This document shows positions 1 through 8,557 of a stretch of DNA of 64,000 nt, piece after piece (position 1 is the stretch's first letter; the number at the start of each line of letters is the position of its first letter). This stretch comes from Paracoccaceae bacterium. GTDB lineage: Bacteria > Pseudomonadota > Alphaproteobacteria > Rhodobacterales > Rhodobacteraceae. The stretch lies in assembly GCA_014323795.1 (NCBI GenBank), contig JACONK010000006.1, positions 82,983 through 146,982 on the forward strand, written 5' to 3'. The notes beneath the pieces are model-generated. The model saw nothing but the letters and a program-made list of their open reading frames with translations, searched no databases and was not told the origin of the DNA. The position numbers and the translations under genes were made by a program.

Positions 1-30
1 TGGGGTCTGGCATGAGGGCATGGCTGAAAT

Positions 31-530
31 TTATCCCTTATCGCCGGGCCCCCGGCCGGTGTCGAGCCTGTTTGGCAGGCATTTTGCAGCCGTGCCTGGA
101 TTTGACCCCCGGGAAGGGCCGGTTTCGGTAGCATGAGTGACGATCAGGTCATCAAATCTTTCGGGCGCATACTTCATCGGAAGCTGATCATACCTTCGCG
201 GACAACACGGAAGTCACGGATCTGATCAGGTGCGGAAGACGAAGGTATCCGCCTCCCGCGACGATCCCGCCCGGTTGCCGATGAGCTCATCATCCTCTTG
301 CCACAGTAAGGTATGTCTTTCCTCTCGTAGCCCCGGATACCTTATCTTGCGCCCCGCCTGTGATCGTGTCATCCCCGCCAGGCCTGCCTTGACTGTCGCC
401 CTCCCTGCCGAGGGGCTTTCATCGGTCAGGACGCCGGTTTCCTGACAGTTCGTATCGATGCTTTCCGGTACTCTTTTTAGCTCTTCTGATGCTCGTACCG
501 GATTTCCGGTTTCTGCGCCGATGGCAGCAC
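31..530 (-). pseudogene. Decayed C-terminal fragment of an RTX (hemolysin-type Ca-binding) protein
   Basis: Read on the minus strand, this stretch gives DDELIGN, then ADTFVFRT (about 229-252), and after a stop and frame change PERFDDL (145-167) in a frame open to a TAA at 31-33. The intact RTX gene at 37.1-39.4 kb ends with the same order, ADTFVFRT followed by a PDSFDDL segment, so this appears to be the remnant of a related C-terminus (glycine-rich repeats plus type I secretion domain). Broken frames and lost glycine-repeat periodicity indicate decay. A second diverged copy lies at 11.06-11.5 kb in the same orientation. Similarity may extend right to about 636. No function is expected. Identification rests on short motifs in the right order, so confidence is moderate. 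Confidence 0.5.
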
Positions 531-663
531 TGGTATCAAATCTGATGGCGGGACTTGCCGCCTGAAGATTCGAACCCGGGGTTTCCGGGTCCCGCAGGGA
601 CTGAAACCGTGCATTCCGTATTTTAGAACTGCACATCCCGGCGCTGTTGACTTTGACGGGGCA

Positions 664-1662
664 TCAGCGGTTCTCTGACCAGGCCGGGACGATGTCACCT
701 TCGGTTGGCGTGGCGAGGTAGACCGCCCGGGCGATAGCGCGGGCGAGACAAGTGGCAGCGGCGTGACCGAGAGTGATCAGGTCAGCCCCGCCAGGGCCTT
801 TCCGGATGCTGACAGCGAAGACGAGGTCGCCGTCGTGGGGCGTGTGGGCCGGTTGTACGGCACGGGCGATGCCGTCGTGGCTGGCAACGGCGAGCCGCTT
901 GGCCTCTGCCTTCGTCAGCGGGGCGTCGGTGGCGACAACGGCTATGGTTGTGCTGGTACCGGGTTGGTGCCACCCCATGGCTGCGGCCTTGCGGCTGGGG
1001 TCCGGGATGATCAGCCCCGCACGCGGGTCGGGGCCGAGGTCGCCGAACTCCCCGTCAATTTCCAGTGGCGCAGCCCAGAAGTGGTCTGATCCGGGCGTTG
1101 TGACGGAGCCGACGGGATTGGCCGCTACAAGCGCACCGACAGTATGACCGGAGGGAATGACCAGCGACGCGGAGCCAAGTCCGCCCTTCTGCTGCGCCGC
1201 GAGCGCACCCGTGCCTGCGCCTGCAGTGCCGAGGCTGAATTCCTGGCCTGCGTTCTCAAGGGCCCGGCGACCGAGCGGGCCATAGGGATTATCTGTCCGG
1301 TTCCTGTTACCGCCGTTCAGCAAGTCGAAAATAATCGCGCCGGGGACAATGGGGATGACAGCGTTACCGACCCGGTACCCTCTGCCCGCCTCCCGCAGGG
1401 CAGCCTGTGCGCCGGAGGCTGCGTCAAGCCCGAAGGCGGAGCCGCCCGACAGCGTTATGGCATGGATTTCCTCGACTATATTGTGCGGGGCCAGAAGATC
1501 TGTTTCCCGCGTACCGGGGGCACCGCCCATGACTTCAACAGAGGCTGTCAGGGGGGATTCCCCGGTCAGCACGGTAACACCGGATTTGAGGGTGTGATCC
1601 TCGGCGTTGCCCACCAGGATGCCGGGGACATCGGTTATCAGATTGCGCGGGCCAGGTCTCAT
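664..1662 (-). CDS. P1 family peptidase (DmpA/BapA-like aminopeptidase)
   Basis: A 332-residue protein of the DmpA/P1 family, Ntn-hydrolase-like enzymes that self-process and cleave N-terminal residues from peptides or beta-peptides. Visible family signatures are the N-terminal ITDVPGILVGN segment, the LSGGSAFGLDAA motif, the GAGTGA segment and the KGGLGSAS block around the self-cleavage region. I chose the ATG at 1662 because the 55 upstream codons are Arg-rich and unlike the family, while the protein beginning MRPGPRNLITDVPG has the usual family length. There is no signal peptide, so it is probably cytoplasmic. It is a single gene, separated from the SDR gene by about 310 bp. The substrate cannot be predicted. 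Confidence 0.88.
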   Translation of the reverse strand: MRPGPRNLITDVPGILVGNAEDHTLKSGVTVLTGESPLTASVEVMGGAPGTRETDLLAPHNIVEEIHAITLSGGSAFGLDAASGAQAALREAGRGYRVGNAVIPIVPGAIIFDLLNGGNRNRTDNPYGPLGRRALENAGQEFSLGTAGAGTGALAAQQKGGLGSASLVIPSGHTVGALVAANPVGSVTTPGSDHFWAAPLEIDGEFGDLGPDPRAGLIIPDPSRKAAAMGWHQPGTSTTIAVVATDAPLTKAEAKRLAVASHDGIARAVQPAHTPHDGDLVFAVSIRKGPGGADLITLGHAAATCLARAIARAVYLATPTEGDIVPAWSENR

Positions 1663-1973
1663 AGTCGGGTGCTTTCGGCTGCATACGTACAGGTGTCGCC
1701 GGGATCGAAGGTGTCTTTGGGCCCGATCCGCAGAACATCGCACTCTTCTTCTGTTCCGGTTGTGTGGCGCACATCTGACCGGAACGAATCTGTTTTTAGG
1801 GTTCGTCCCGATTTTGTCGTCTAGCACGAGGAAAAGCCATCCGTATCCGCCTGGCTGCGAGAGGGAAATTTTACCGGGAAATTCACTGGCATACCTCGTT
1901 ACGGTTGTAATTCTTGATCACATGCGGTTTCCAGGGAAAGGTGAGGAGCGTGTGTTTCCCGCCACATTCAGGG
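1663..1973. other. Intergenic region without a recognisable gene
   Basis: This 311-bp gap lies between the P1 peptidase start and the SDR stop. Open frames here are out-of-family extensions of the neighbours, and I see no RNA gene or repeat. It presumably holds the promoter of the peptidase gene. Confidence 0.5.
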
Positions 1974-2714
1974 TTATATGCAGCGGCCCCCGTCCACTTC
2001 CAGCGCGACACCGGTGATCATGCCGGCTTCGTCAGAGCAGAGATAACATGCAGCGTTTCCCACATCCTCGGGCGTTGAAAATCGGCCGATGGGTATGGTG
2101 GACAGGAACCTGGCGCGTACCTCCGGGGTATCGGCACCCATGAATGATTTCAGAAGGGGCGTTTCCCCGGCTACGGGGCAGAGCGCGTTTACACGAATGC
2201 CTGCCGGGGCGAGTTCAGCAGCCATGGATTTGGTGGCGGTGACCATCCAGCCTTTGGAGGCGTTGTACCAGGTCAGATGAGGGCGCGGGCTAAGTGCAGC
2301 GGTGGAAGCCACGTTGAGAATTACGCCTGCGCTGCGGGCGCGCATCCTGGGCACCAGGATTTGCGCTGTCAGGTAGACGGATTTTGCATTCACGGCGAGC
2401 ACACGGTCAAATTCAGCGTCGTTTACCTTTTCCATCGGCATCGGCAAATGGGTGACGCCTGCATTGTTTACGAGGATGTCAACGGGACCGAGACCATCTT
2501 CAGCGCACTCAATCATGGCCGCAACGCTGTCGCGGTCGGCGATGTTGACCGTGCGGGCGGTCTGGCCTGTAAGCCGGGCGACATTCTTCGCACCGCCTGC
2601 GTTAATGTCGGCCACCAGGACGCGGGCACCTTCGGCTGCGAACTTTTTGGCAATGCCCATGCCGAAGCCCGAGGCTGCACCGGTGACGATGGCGATTTTG
2701 CCTTGCAGGCGCAT
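1974..2714 (-). CDS. SDR family oxidoreductase
   Basis: A 246-residue classical short-chain dehydrogenase/reductase. It has the Rossmann glycine motif TGAASGFG near residue 11, an acidic VADI after the second beta strand that points to NAD(H) preference, NNAG near residue 87, the catalytic Ser in NVASTAA near 138 and YNASK (Tyr/Lys pair) near 151. The C-terminus has the usual VDGG end. The ATG at 2714 is preceded by a strong GGGAGAGGA ribosome-binding site. It stands alone between the P1 peptidase and the YcaQ-like gene, so context gives no substrate. It resembles glucose-1-dehydrogenase or 3-oxoacyl-reductase-like SDRs, but sequence alone does not fix the substrate. Confidence 0.9.
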   Translation of the reverse strand: MRLQGKIAIVTGAASGFGMGIAKKFAAEGARVLVADINAGGAKNVARLTGQTARTVNIADRDSVAAMIECAEDGLGPVDILVNNAGVTHLPMPMEKVNDAEFDRVLAVNAKSVYLTAQILVPRMRARSAGVILNVASTAALSPRPHLTWYNASKGWMVTATKSMAAELAPAGIRVNALCPVAGETPLLKSFMGADTPEVRARFLSTIPIGRFSTPEDVGNAACYLCSDEAGMITGVALEVDGGRCI

Positions 2715-2926
2715 GGGCTATCCTCTCCCTTTATATGATATGTTGGCAGTTTTCCGGGCGGGTGTGGCGGCACATTTTGGTCAGGTCTTTGCCATGCCGT
2801 ATCGGGCCATGACCCGGGTGGCCAACCCGCGTGGTTTCGTGGCACTTTATGAAATCTGCAAACATCCGACAATGCGGGCATGCAGGCGGCGGACTGATGC
2901 CCTTGAATTCCGTGCTATGAAATTTG

Positions 2927-4090
2927 TCATGTGCCGGCTGGTATCCCTTCCACGGCACAGATACCAGCCAGCCTCGCAAATCGGCCGAGCTCCGCCGCCA
3001 GCTTATCGTGCCGTGCCGCGGTCCATTTCACCCGCGGCTCGGGCCAGAAACCGGTGACGCACATCACGCTTTTGCCGCGGTCGGCCCTGAGTTCGATCCG
3101 ACCCACAAAACGGGTGCCCTCCAAAAGCGGATAGACATAGTAGCCACAGCGGCGTTTGGCGGCGGGGACGAACATTTCGTTGGTGTAGTGGAAGCCGAAA
3201 ATGCGCCTGAGGCGGGCGCGGTCACGGACGGCCGGGTCGAAAGGGTTGATGATGCGCAGGCGGGTGGTGGGGGCCGATATCTCTGCTGCGCGCGCTTCGA
3301 TATCAGGCAATGCGAGAGCTTGCACCCAGGTGTGTTCGGCGGTTTCGATATCGACCGGGACAAGCCAGTCCTGTTGCCTGATCCAGGTGCGGCATTCTAC
3401 AGGGGACATTGCGTTCCAGAATTTCCGGAGTTCACCGGGGGTTGCGATCCAGAGCCGGTTAAGTGCCGTGCGGTTGAGCCAGTCGACCATGGTTTCGTCA
3501 GCGTGTTCGTGTCTGCGAAGGTGTTCGGGAAAAACCCGGTCGGGCAGGTTGTAGTGTTTCACGAAGTTCCTTCGAAAACAGGTGGCGAGTTCGCCCGCAT
3601 ACCACATCTGGTCGAGTGCCTTTTTGTGCGGCGGGCGGGCCCACATCCCGCGTGGGCCCTCGAACCCGCTGTTGAAGGCGCGGGTGCTGAGCGCACCTTC
3701 CTGTGCAATGCGATTTCGAATGGCGTGGATGGCCTCCTGTGCCAATCCGGTACGGTACCAATCAGAGTTGGAGATTTTTTCACCCAGCCTGCGGAACTGG
3801 CGCTGCCAATAGGGCAGAAACTCCATGGGGATAAGACTCGCGTCGTGGGTGAAATGCTCAAAAATCAGCCGGTCACGACCCAGAAGCGGCCAGAGTTTGC
3901 CTTCCCGAAAATTCTGATTGCGGGTCCAGATAATGTGGTTGTGGGCGCGGGTTACATTGCGCATCGTGTCAATCTGTAAAAATCCGAGGTCTCGGATAAT
4001 CTGTGCGACGTCGAGCGGGCCGACAGGCGGGGGCGCGAGCCCGGTGGCGGCAAGCCACAGGCGGCGTAAGGTGAGGTTATCAATCCGCAT
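2927..4090 (-). CDS. YcaQ/AlkX-like winged-helix DNA glycosylase family protein (HTH_42)
   Basis: A 387-residue protein of the HTH_42 (AlkX/AlkZ) superfamily, whose studied members unhook DNA interstrand crosslinks or remove alkylated bases. The segment LGFLQIDT near residue 40 matches the Q-hydrophobic-D motif of the AlkX/YcaQ branch rather than the QxQ of AlkZ, and VTRAHNHIIW and EHFTHDASLIP are typical conserved blocks. The ATG at 4090 overlaps the end of the upstream thioesterase gene by 11 bp; an in-frame ATG at 4120 is an alternative. It is the last gene of the row of minus-strand genes starting with the ABC transporter, although functional linkage is not obvious. Glycosylase activity is inferred from the family. 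Confidence 0.8.
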   Translation of the reverse strand: MRIDNLTLRRLWLAATGLAPPPVGPLDVAQIIRDLGFLQIDTMRNVTRAHNHIIWTRNQNFREGKLWPLLGRDRLIFEHFTHDASLIPMEFLPYWQRQFRRLGEKISNSDWYRTGLAQEAIHAIRNRIAQEGALSTRAFNSGFEGPRGMWARPPHKKALDQMWYAGELATCFRRNFVKHYNLPDRVFPEHLRRHEHADETMVDWLNRTALNRLWIATPGELRKFWNAMSPVECRTWIRQQDWLVPVDIETAEHTWVQALALPDIEARAAEISAPTTRLRIINPFDPAVRDRARLRRIFGFHYTNEMFVPAAKRRCGYYVYPLLEGTRFVGRIELRADRGKSVMCVTGFWPEPRVKWTAARHDKLAAELGRFARLAGICAVEGIPAGT

Positions 4091-4493
4091 GGGCTGCGGC
4101 CATGGAGGCGCGAATGTCATCCGGTATTGTCGTGGAACTGCGGGTGATGAGGTCCATCAGTACGAGGATGAAGACGCTTTCAAATACCAGCGTGTCGCCG
4201 CGGTAGAACCGATGGGTGACCTGCGCCGACTTACCCCCTATGGTATCAAGAGATGAACGGATCTGTACGTAATCGCCAACACGCAACTCTTTATGGCAGG
4301 TAGAATGCGCATCCGCCACAACGAAGGCGAGCTTGCGTCCGGTCAGCATGTCCTCCCGCGTAAGGCCCCATTGGCACTGGAGGGTGAAACCGCCGTCCGA
4401 ACAACCATCGATGTAGCGGGCGATGTTCATGTGCCCCAGGAAATCGCAATCCGAAGGGCGGACGGTGAAGGCGTGACTGTCGATGGTTTTCAT
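4080..4493 (-). CDS. Acyl-CoA thioesterase (hot-dog fold)
   Basis: A 137-residue single hot-dog-domain protein of the 4-hydroxybenzoyl-CoA thioesterase type, expected to hydrolyse an acyl-CoA in the cytoplasm. The segment VRPSDCDFLGHMNIARY near residues 12-28 has the Asp and the GHMN turn of this fold, and the VGDYVQIRS strand and C-terminal FESVFILVLMD strand fit the domain. The start ATG at 4493 overlaps the stop of the ABC ATPase gene by 4 bp, and its own end overlaps the YcaQ-like gene, so the three are very likely co-transcribed. The substrate is unknown; the presence with a peptide-type importer and a MaoC-like dehydratase suggests metabolism of an imported compound. Confidence 0.8.
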   Translation of the reverse strand: MKTIDSHAFTVRPSDCDFLGHMNIARYIDGCSDGGFTLQCQWGLTREDMLTGRKLAFVVADAHSTCHKELRVGDYVQIRSSLDTIGGKSAQVTHRFYRGDTLVFESVFILVLMDLITRSSTTIPDDIRASMAAAHAD

Positions 4494-6073
4494 GTAGCGT
4501 TTCCTGGCAGTTGTGGCGCGGCGGCGATCAGGGAGCGGGTATAGGGGTGTTGGGGAGCGTCAAAAATCTGTTCCGTGGGGCCTTCTTCCACGATTTTGCC
4601 CAGCTGCATGACCAGGACGCGATCAGTGATTGAGCGCACGACGGACAGGTCGTGGGAGATAAACAGGTAGGTGAGGCCATGGGTTTCTGACAAATGTGCC
4701 AGCAGCTCAAGGATTCGGGCGCGAACGGAGATGTCGAGCGCGCTGACCGCCTCATCAAGGATGATGAGTTGTGGGCGGATGATCAATGCACGGGCAATGG
4801 CGATGCGCTGGCGTTGGCCACCGGAGAATTCGTGGGGGTATTTATCAGCGTCCTCCGGGGTCAGGCCCACGGCGGCGAGAGCCCGGGCGACCTGATCGCT
4901 TGCGTCCGCCGGGTGTGTATCGAGCAGGTGGAACGGCTCGCTCACCAGCCGTGCGACCTTGTGACGGGGATTGAAGCTGCCGTAGGGATCCTGGAAAACG
5001 ACCTGCATTTTGCGCCGCACGGCCCGGTTGGGGCGTTTGCCGGTGAAAACGGCCTCTTTGCCGAGTCTGATCTCACCGGCCTGGGTATTTTCGAGGCCGA
5101 GGATGGCCCGGGCAAGCGTGGACTTTCCGCAGCCGGATTCCCCTACGATCCCCAGGCTTTCGCCCTTGCGGATGGAGAAGCTGACCCCGTCTACCGCACG
5201 GAAGAGGCCGGGTTTTACCCGGAATCCGGTTCGTGGCAGCGTGTAGGTGCGGGTAACGTTCTCGACGGTCAGGAGCGGGGTTTCACAAACCTTTACTTTT
5301 CGGTCAGGACGGTGGGTGCCAGCCGCAAGCAAGGCCCTGGAGCAGGGATGTTTCATGTGCCGGAAAAGGTGTCGGGTCGGCCCGTTTTCCACCACGCGGC
5401 CCTTTTGTATAATATGGATATGGTCGGCCATGCCGTGCATGATGGCGAGGTCATGGCTGATCATCAGGAGGCCCATGCCGTCTTCGCGCACCAGCCGGGC
5501 CAGCAGATTCAGGATGCCCGCCTGTGTTGTGACGTCGAGCGCGGTGGTTGGTTCATCCGCGATCAGGAGTTTCGGACGGAGCGCGATGGCCATGGCGATG
5601 CAGACCCGCTGGCGCTGGCCCCCCGAAATCTCATGCGGATAGCGGGTGAGGGGGAAGCGGTCAGCCGGGATGTCTACCCGGTCGAGTGTGGCGCGGGTTT
5701 GCGCCATCGCCTCGGACCTTGGGATATCCTTGTGGATCATGATTGCCTCCGCCACCTGGTCGCCGATGGTTTTGACCGGATTTAGGGCTGTCATCGGCTC
5801 CTGAAAAATCATCGAAACAGTTTTGCCGCGCAGGGCGCACATTTCCGCCTCGCTGGCGGTCAGGATGTCGGTTTTATCCAGGAGAAGGGTGCCGTTCGCC
5901 TGAGATCCGGGGGGCAGAAGCCGGGTTATGGCATGGGCAGTCATGGATTTGCCGCAGCCGGATTCGCCGATGATGCCCGCGATCCGGCCTGCCTCGAGTG
6001 AAAGGCCAACGTCATGCAGGATCGGCACCTGGCCGATCCTGCATGACAGGTTTTTGATGCGAAGCAGGGTCAT
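4490..6073 (-). CDS. Dipeptide/oligopeptide-type ABC transporter, fused double ATP-binding protein
   Basis: A 527-residue protein with two complete ABC domains fused in tandem (DppD-DppF type). The first has Walker A GESGCGKS near residue 36, signature SGGQRQR and Walker B LLIADEPT; the second has GESGCGKS again near residue 313, SGGQRQR and LIILDEAV. The oligo/dipeptide C-terminal extensions (HPYTRSL near the end) place it in the peptide/nickel/opine importer subfamily. It powers uptake together with the two permeases upstream; its ATG overlaps the permease stop by 4 bp and its stop overlaps the thioesterase ATG. The fusion is common in alphaproteobacteria. The transported substrate is not evident. 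Confidence 0.93.
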   Translation of the reverse strand: MTLLRIKNLSCRIGQVPILHDVGLSLEAGRIAGIIGESGCGKSMTAHAITRLLPPGSQANGTLLLDKTDILTASEAEMCALRGKTVSMIFQEPMTALNPVKTIGDQVAEAIMIHKDIPRSEAMAQTRATLDRVDIPADRFPLTRYPHEISGGQRQRVCIAMAIALRPKLLIADEPTTALDVTTQAGILNLLARLVREDGMGLLMISHDLAIMHGMADHIHIIQKGRVVENGPTRHLFRHMKHPCSRALLAAGTHRPDRKVKVCETPLLTVENVTRTYTLPRTGFRVKPGLFRAVDGVSFSIRKGESLGIVGESGCGKSTLARAILGLENTQAGEIRLGKEAVFTGKRPNRAVRRKMQVVFQDPYGSFNPRHKVARLVSEPFHLLDTHPADASDQVARALAAVGLTPEDADKYPHEFSGGQRQRIAIARALIIRPQLIILDEAVSALDISVRARILELLAHLSETHGLTYLFISHDLSVVRSITDRVLVMQLGKIVEEGPTEQIFDAPQHPYTRSLIAAAPQLPGNAT

Positions 6074-6894
6074 CGGGCGTCCCTGCGGATGCGGGGATCC
6101 AGGATGTCCCGCAAGGCATCGCCCATAAGGTTGAGCCCGAGGACGGTGAAGACAATGGCCAGCCCCGGGAAGAGGGCCATGTGCGGCGCAAACAATATCA
6201 TCGTCTGGCTATCGGCAAGCATCCGGCCCCAACTGGGCGCGGGGGGCTGGGTGCCCAGGCCGACGTAGGAGAGCCCGGCTTCGGCGATAATGCCGAGAGA
6301 GAACTGGGTGGTACCTTGCACGATCAGCAGGTTGGCGATGTTGGGCAGGATGTGTTCGGCACTGATGCGCACGGGGCCTTTGCCCGCAACGCGTGCGGCA
6401 AGGATGTAGTCACGCTGCCAGAGGCTGAGTGCCGCGCCGCGGGTCAGGCGGGCGAAAACGGGGATATTGAAAATGCCGATCGCGATGATGGCGTTGAAAG
6501 CACCCGGCCCGAAGACCGCGGTGATGAGGATGGCGATCACGAGGCTCGGGAAAGCGAAGACAAGGTCGTTGACACGCATGATCAGTTCGTCAAGGATCCC
6601 GCCTTTGTTGGCGGCGGCGGCGAGCCCGATGGGTACCCCCGCGACCATGCCGACACCAACGGCGACGACGGCCACCGCGATAGAGATACGGGCCCCGACC
6701 ATGATCATGCTGAGGATGTCGCGGCCAAAATGGTCGGTGCCAAGCAGGAAATCACCACCAAGTGGTTTCCTGAATCTGTTGACGATGTCCACCGTGGTAT
6801 GGTCGTGCGGCGTGTAGACAAAAGAAATCAGTGCAAGGGCGGTGAAAAAAGCGGTGAGGACAGCACCAGGGATGAGGTTTTTGGATCTCGGCAT
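6070..6894 (-). CDS. ABC transporter permease, DppC type
   Basis: A 274-residue inner-membrane permease of the peptide/nickel (DppC/OppC) class with about six membrane segments. The N-terminal hydrophobic helix (residues 10-28), the LGTDHFGRDILS block near residue 51 and the EAA-type loop around RISAEHILPNIANLL identify it. It pairs with the DppB-type permease encoded 92 bp upstream and overlaps the ATPase gene downstream by 4 bp, so the subunits are probably made from one transcript. No unusual features. Confidence 0.92.
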   Translation of the reverse strand: MPRSKNLIPGAVLTAFFTALALISFVYTPHDHTTVDIVNRFRKPLGGDFLLGTDHFGRDILSMIMVGARISIAVAVVAVGVGMVAGVPIGLAAAANKGGILDELIMRVNDLVFAFPSLVIAILITAVFGPGAFNAIIAIGIFNIPVFARLTRGAALSLWQRDYILAARVAGKGPVRISAEHILPNIANLLIVQGTTQFSLGIIAEAGLSYVGLGTQPPAPSWGRMLADSQTMILFAPHMALFPGLAIVFTVLGLNLMGDALRDILDPRIRRDAR

Positions 6895-6986
6895 GGGTCG
6901 CCTCCGGTTTCAGATATGAAGTCGTGCCATAGAAATGATGACAATCCCGGCGGCAACGCCGACCGCTCCTGGTTCTGACAGTCCGA

Positions 6987-7931
6987 TTATCGCGCCGTCC
7001 GCAGCCTGGGGTCTATCCAGGCGTAGGCAAGGTCCACTGCGAAATTCACGACAATCACGGCGAAGACAAGGAGCATGACAACGCTCTCGACAACGATCAT
7101 GTCCCGCTGGGAGATGGCCTGGAAGATCAGGCGACCCAAACCAGGGAGAAAGAAGACCTGCTCAATGATAATTCCGCCCGCGATCAGGAAGGTAAACTGC
7201 AGGCCGATGATCGTCAAAACCGGGATCAGTGCGTTGCGCAGCGCGTGACGCCACAGCACCTGGCGGCGCGTCAACCCCTTGGCACGGGCGGTACGGATGT
7301 AATCTTCGCCCAGCGTATCCAGCAGGGCGGAGCGCATGACGCGGGCGAGGATGGAGGCTTGCGGCAGGGCCAGGGCAATGGCCGGGAGCGTCAGGGCTTT
7401 TATGGCTGTAAACGGGTCTTCCCAGCCCGGGAACCCCCCTGCCGGGAACCAGCGCAGATTGATAGAGAAGACCAGTATTATCAGCATCGCAAACCAGAAG
7501 TTCGGTATAGCGATTCCGCACTGGGTGAGGCCCATCACACTGGTATCCGCAGCAGAACCGCGGCGTGTTGCCGCCAGAATGCCTGCCGGAAAGGCGATCA
7601 GCGTACCCAGCACCAGTGCGTAGGTCGCGAGCGGCAGGGATATCCGCAGCCGGTCCGCCACCATCTCCGCCACTGGCGTACGATAGGTGTAGCTGGTGCC
7701 GAGATCGCCGGTCAAGAGTCCGCCTGCCCAGCTGAAGTATCGCTGCCAGGGCGGCTGATCGAGCCCGAGCTCTGCCCTGAGGGCTGCCAGCGTATCCTCC
7801 TGCGCATTTATCCCAAGCATGAAGACAGCCGGGTCACCAGGTACAACTTCCACGGTCAGGAAAATAACCACAGAGGCCGCGAACAGCGACAGAACCAGAG
7901 ATTGCAGGCGCAGGAGCGCATATCGCAGCAT
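6987..7931 (-). CDS. ABC transporter permease, DppB type
   Basis: A 314-residue inner-membrane permease of the DppB/OppB class. The protein starting MLRYALLRLQSLVLSL at 7931 has the classic first helix followed by VVPGDPAVFMLG, and ends with the conserved AWIDPRLR. The EAA loop lies near GLTRRQVLWRHALRNALIP. A longer reading with 37 extra residues to 8042 is possible but adds sequence not seen in the family. In the same-strand row of genes it should follow the solute-binding protein gene, yet 626 bp with an IS5 remnant lie in between. This could separate expression of the binding protein from that of the membrane components. Confidence 0.92.
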   Translation of the reverse strand: MLRYALLRLQSLVLSLFAASVVIFLTVEVVPGDPAVFMLGINAQEDTLAALRAELGLDQPPWQRYFSWAGGLLTGDLGTSYTYRTPVAEMVADRLRISLPLATYALVLGTLIAFPAGILAATRRGSAADTSVMGLTQCGIAIPNFWFAMLIILVFSINLRWFPAGGFPGWEDPFTAIKALTLPAIALALPQASILARVMRSALLDTLGEDYIRTARAKGLTRRQVLWRHALRNALIPVLTIIGLQFTFLIAGGIIIEQVFFLPGLGRLIFQAISQRDMIVVESVVMLLVFAVIVVNFAVDLAYAWIDPRLRTAR

Positions 7932-8139
7932 GACCGGGACGTTAGCGGGCATGGCGGCAGAAAACAAGACAAATGCCAGCCACCGCCGGGCGGGGACTGT
8001 CCCGCTTAATTCATGGGTAATCGCTGAAAGTGCAGCGAACACGGCCGGGGTTCAACGCCGCAGGCCACTGGTTTGCGCCGTATGGTAAGAAACTGGCCAC
8101 ACCGTGCACCGGAAGCCGTGTTGCCTGGAGGTTCAGGAT

Positions 8140-8520
8140 TCATACCTGATAGATGACGAGTGTGGCGTGAGTGATTGCTGACAGGAAGACCATGGGGTAT
8201 CTGTCGTGTCCGATGGCATCGCGCCGCCAATCCTCTGAGATTGCCGAACATGACCTCGATCAGGTTGCGTTGTTTGTATCGGTGCCTGTCGTATCGGCAT
8301 CCGGCAGGCTGTCCGGCAATGCCCGTGCGCTGATGTAAGCACTGACCTGGCCTGCCGCGCCGCATCGTTTTCGCCACACCCGGTGGCGAGACCGGCTGTC
8401 ATCCGTGCGAAGATGCCCTTCCACTGTTTCCGGCGATTGTATGGCGTCTTGTGTGGGCCACAGGCAGCCGGGGCGTCTCGCCACAGCGGTTCGCGTATGC
8501 CGGTTGCGCTTCGGCCGCGA
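8140..8520 (-). pseudogene. IS5-family transposase remnant (internal deletion and frameshift)
   Basis: On the minus strand a short open frame encodes LWRDAPAACGPHKTPYN, then GIFARMTAGLA, which match the conserved middle of IS5-family (IS427-like) transposases (WRDAP..YGPxKTLYNRW). It then jumps directly to the C-terminal DDE region RYKQRNLIEVMFGNL, showing a large internal deletion. One base shift later the last part reads DWRRDAIGHDRYP and MVFLSAI, ending at a TGA at 8140-8142. Deletion plus frameshift mean the element is dead. It sits between the solute-binding protein and permease genes of the ABC importer. I could not define terminal inverted repeats or a target duplication. Confidence 0.8.
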
Positions 8521-8557
8521 ATGTCACGGACCCTGGTTCGGGAGGCGGGCTGCTGTT

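Noticed and set aside
226..636. 136-codon open frame on the minus strand as a genuine protein
   Set aside because: Its end matches an RTX tail that continues in another frame after a stop, and the region aligns to another non-coding copy at 11 kb; a decayed gene is the better explanation.
2924..3979. Long plus-strand frame opposite the YcaQ-like gene
   Set aside because: Antisense shadow of a well-supported family protein; it has no motifs and poor composition.
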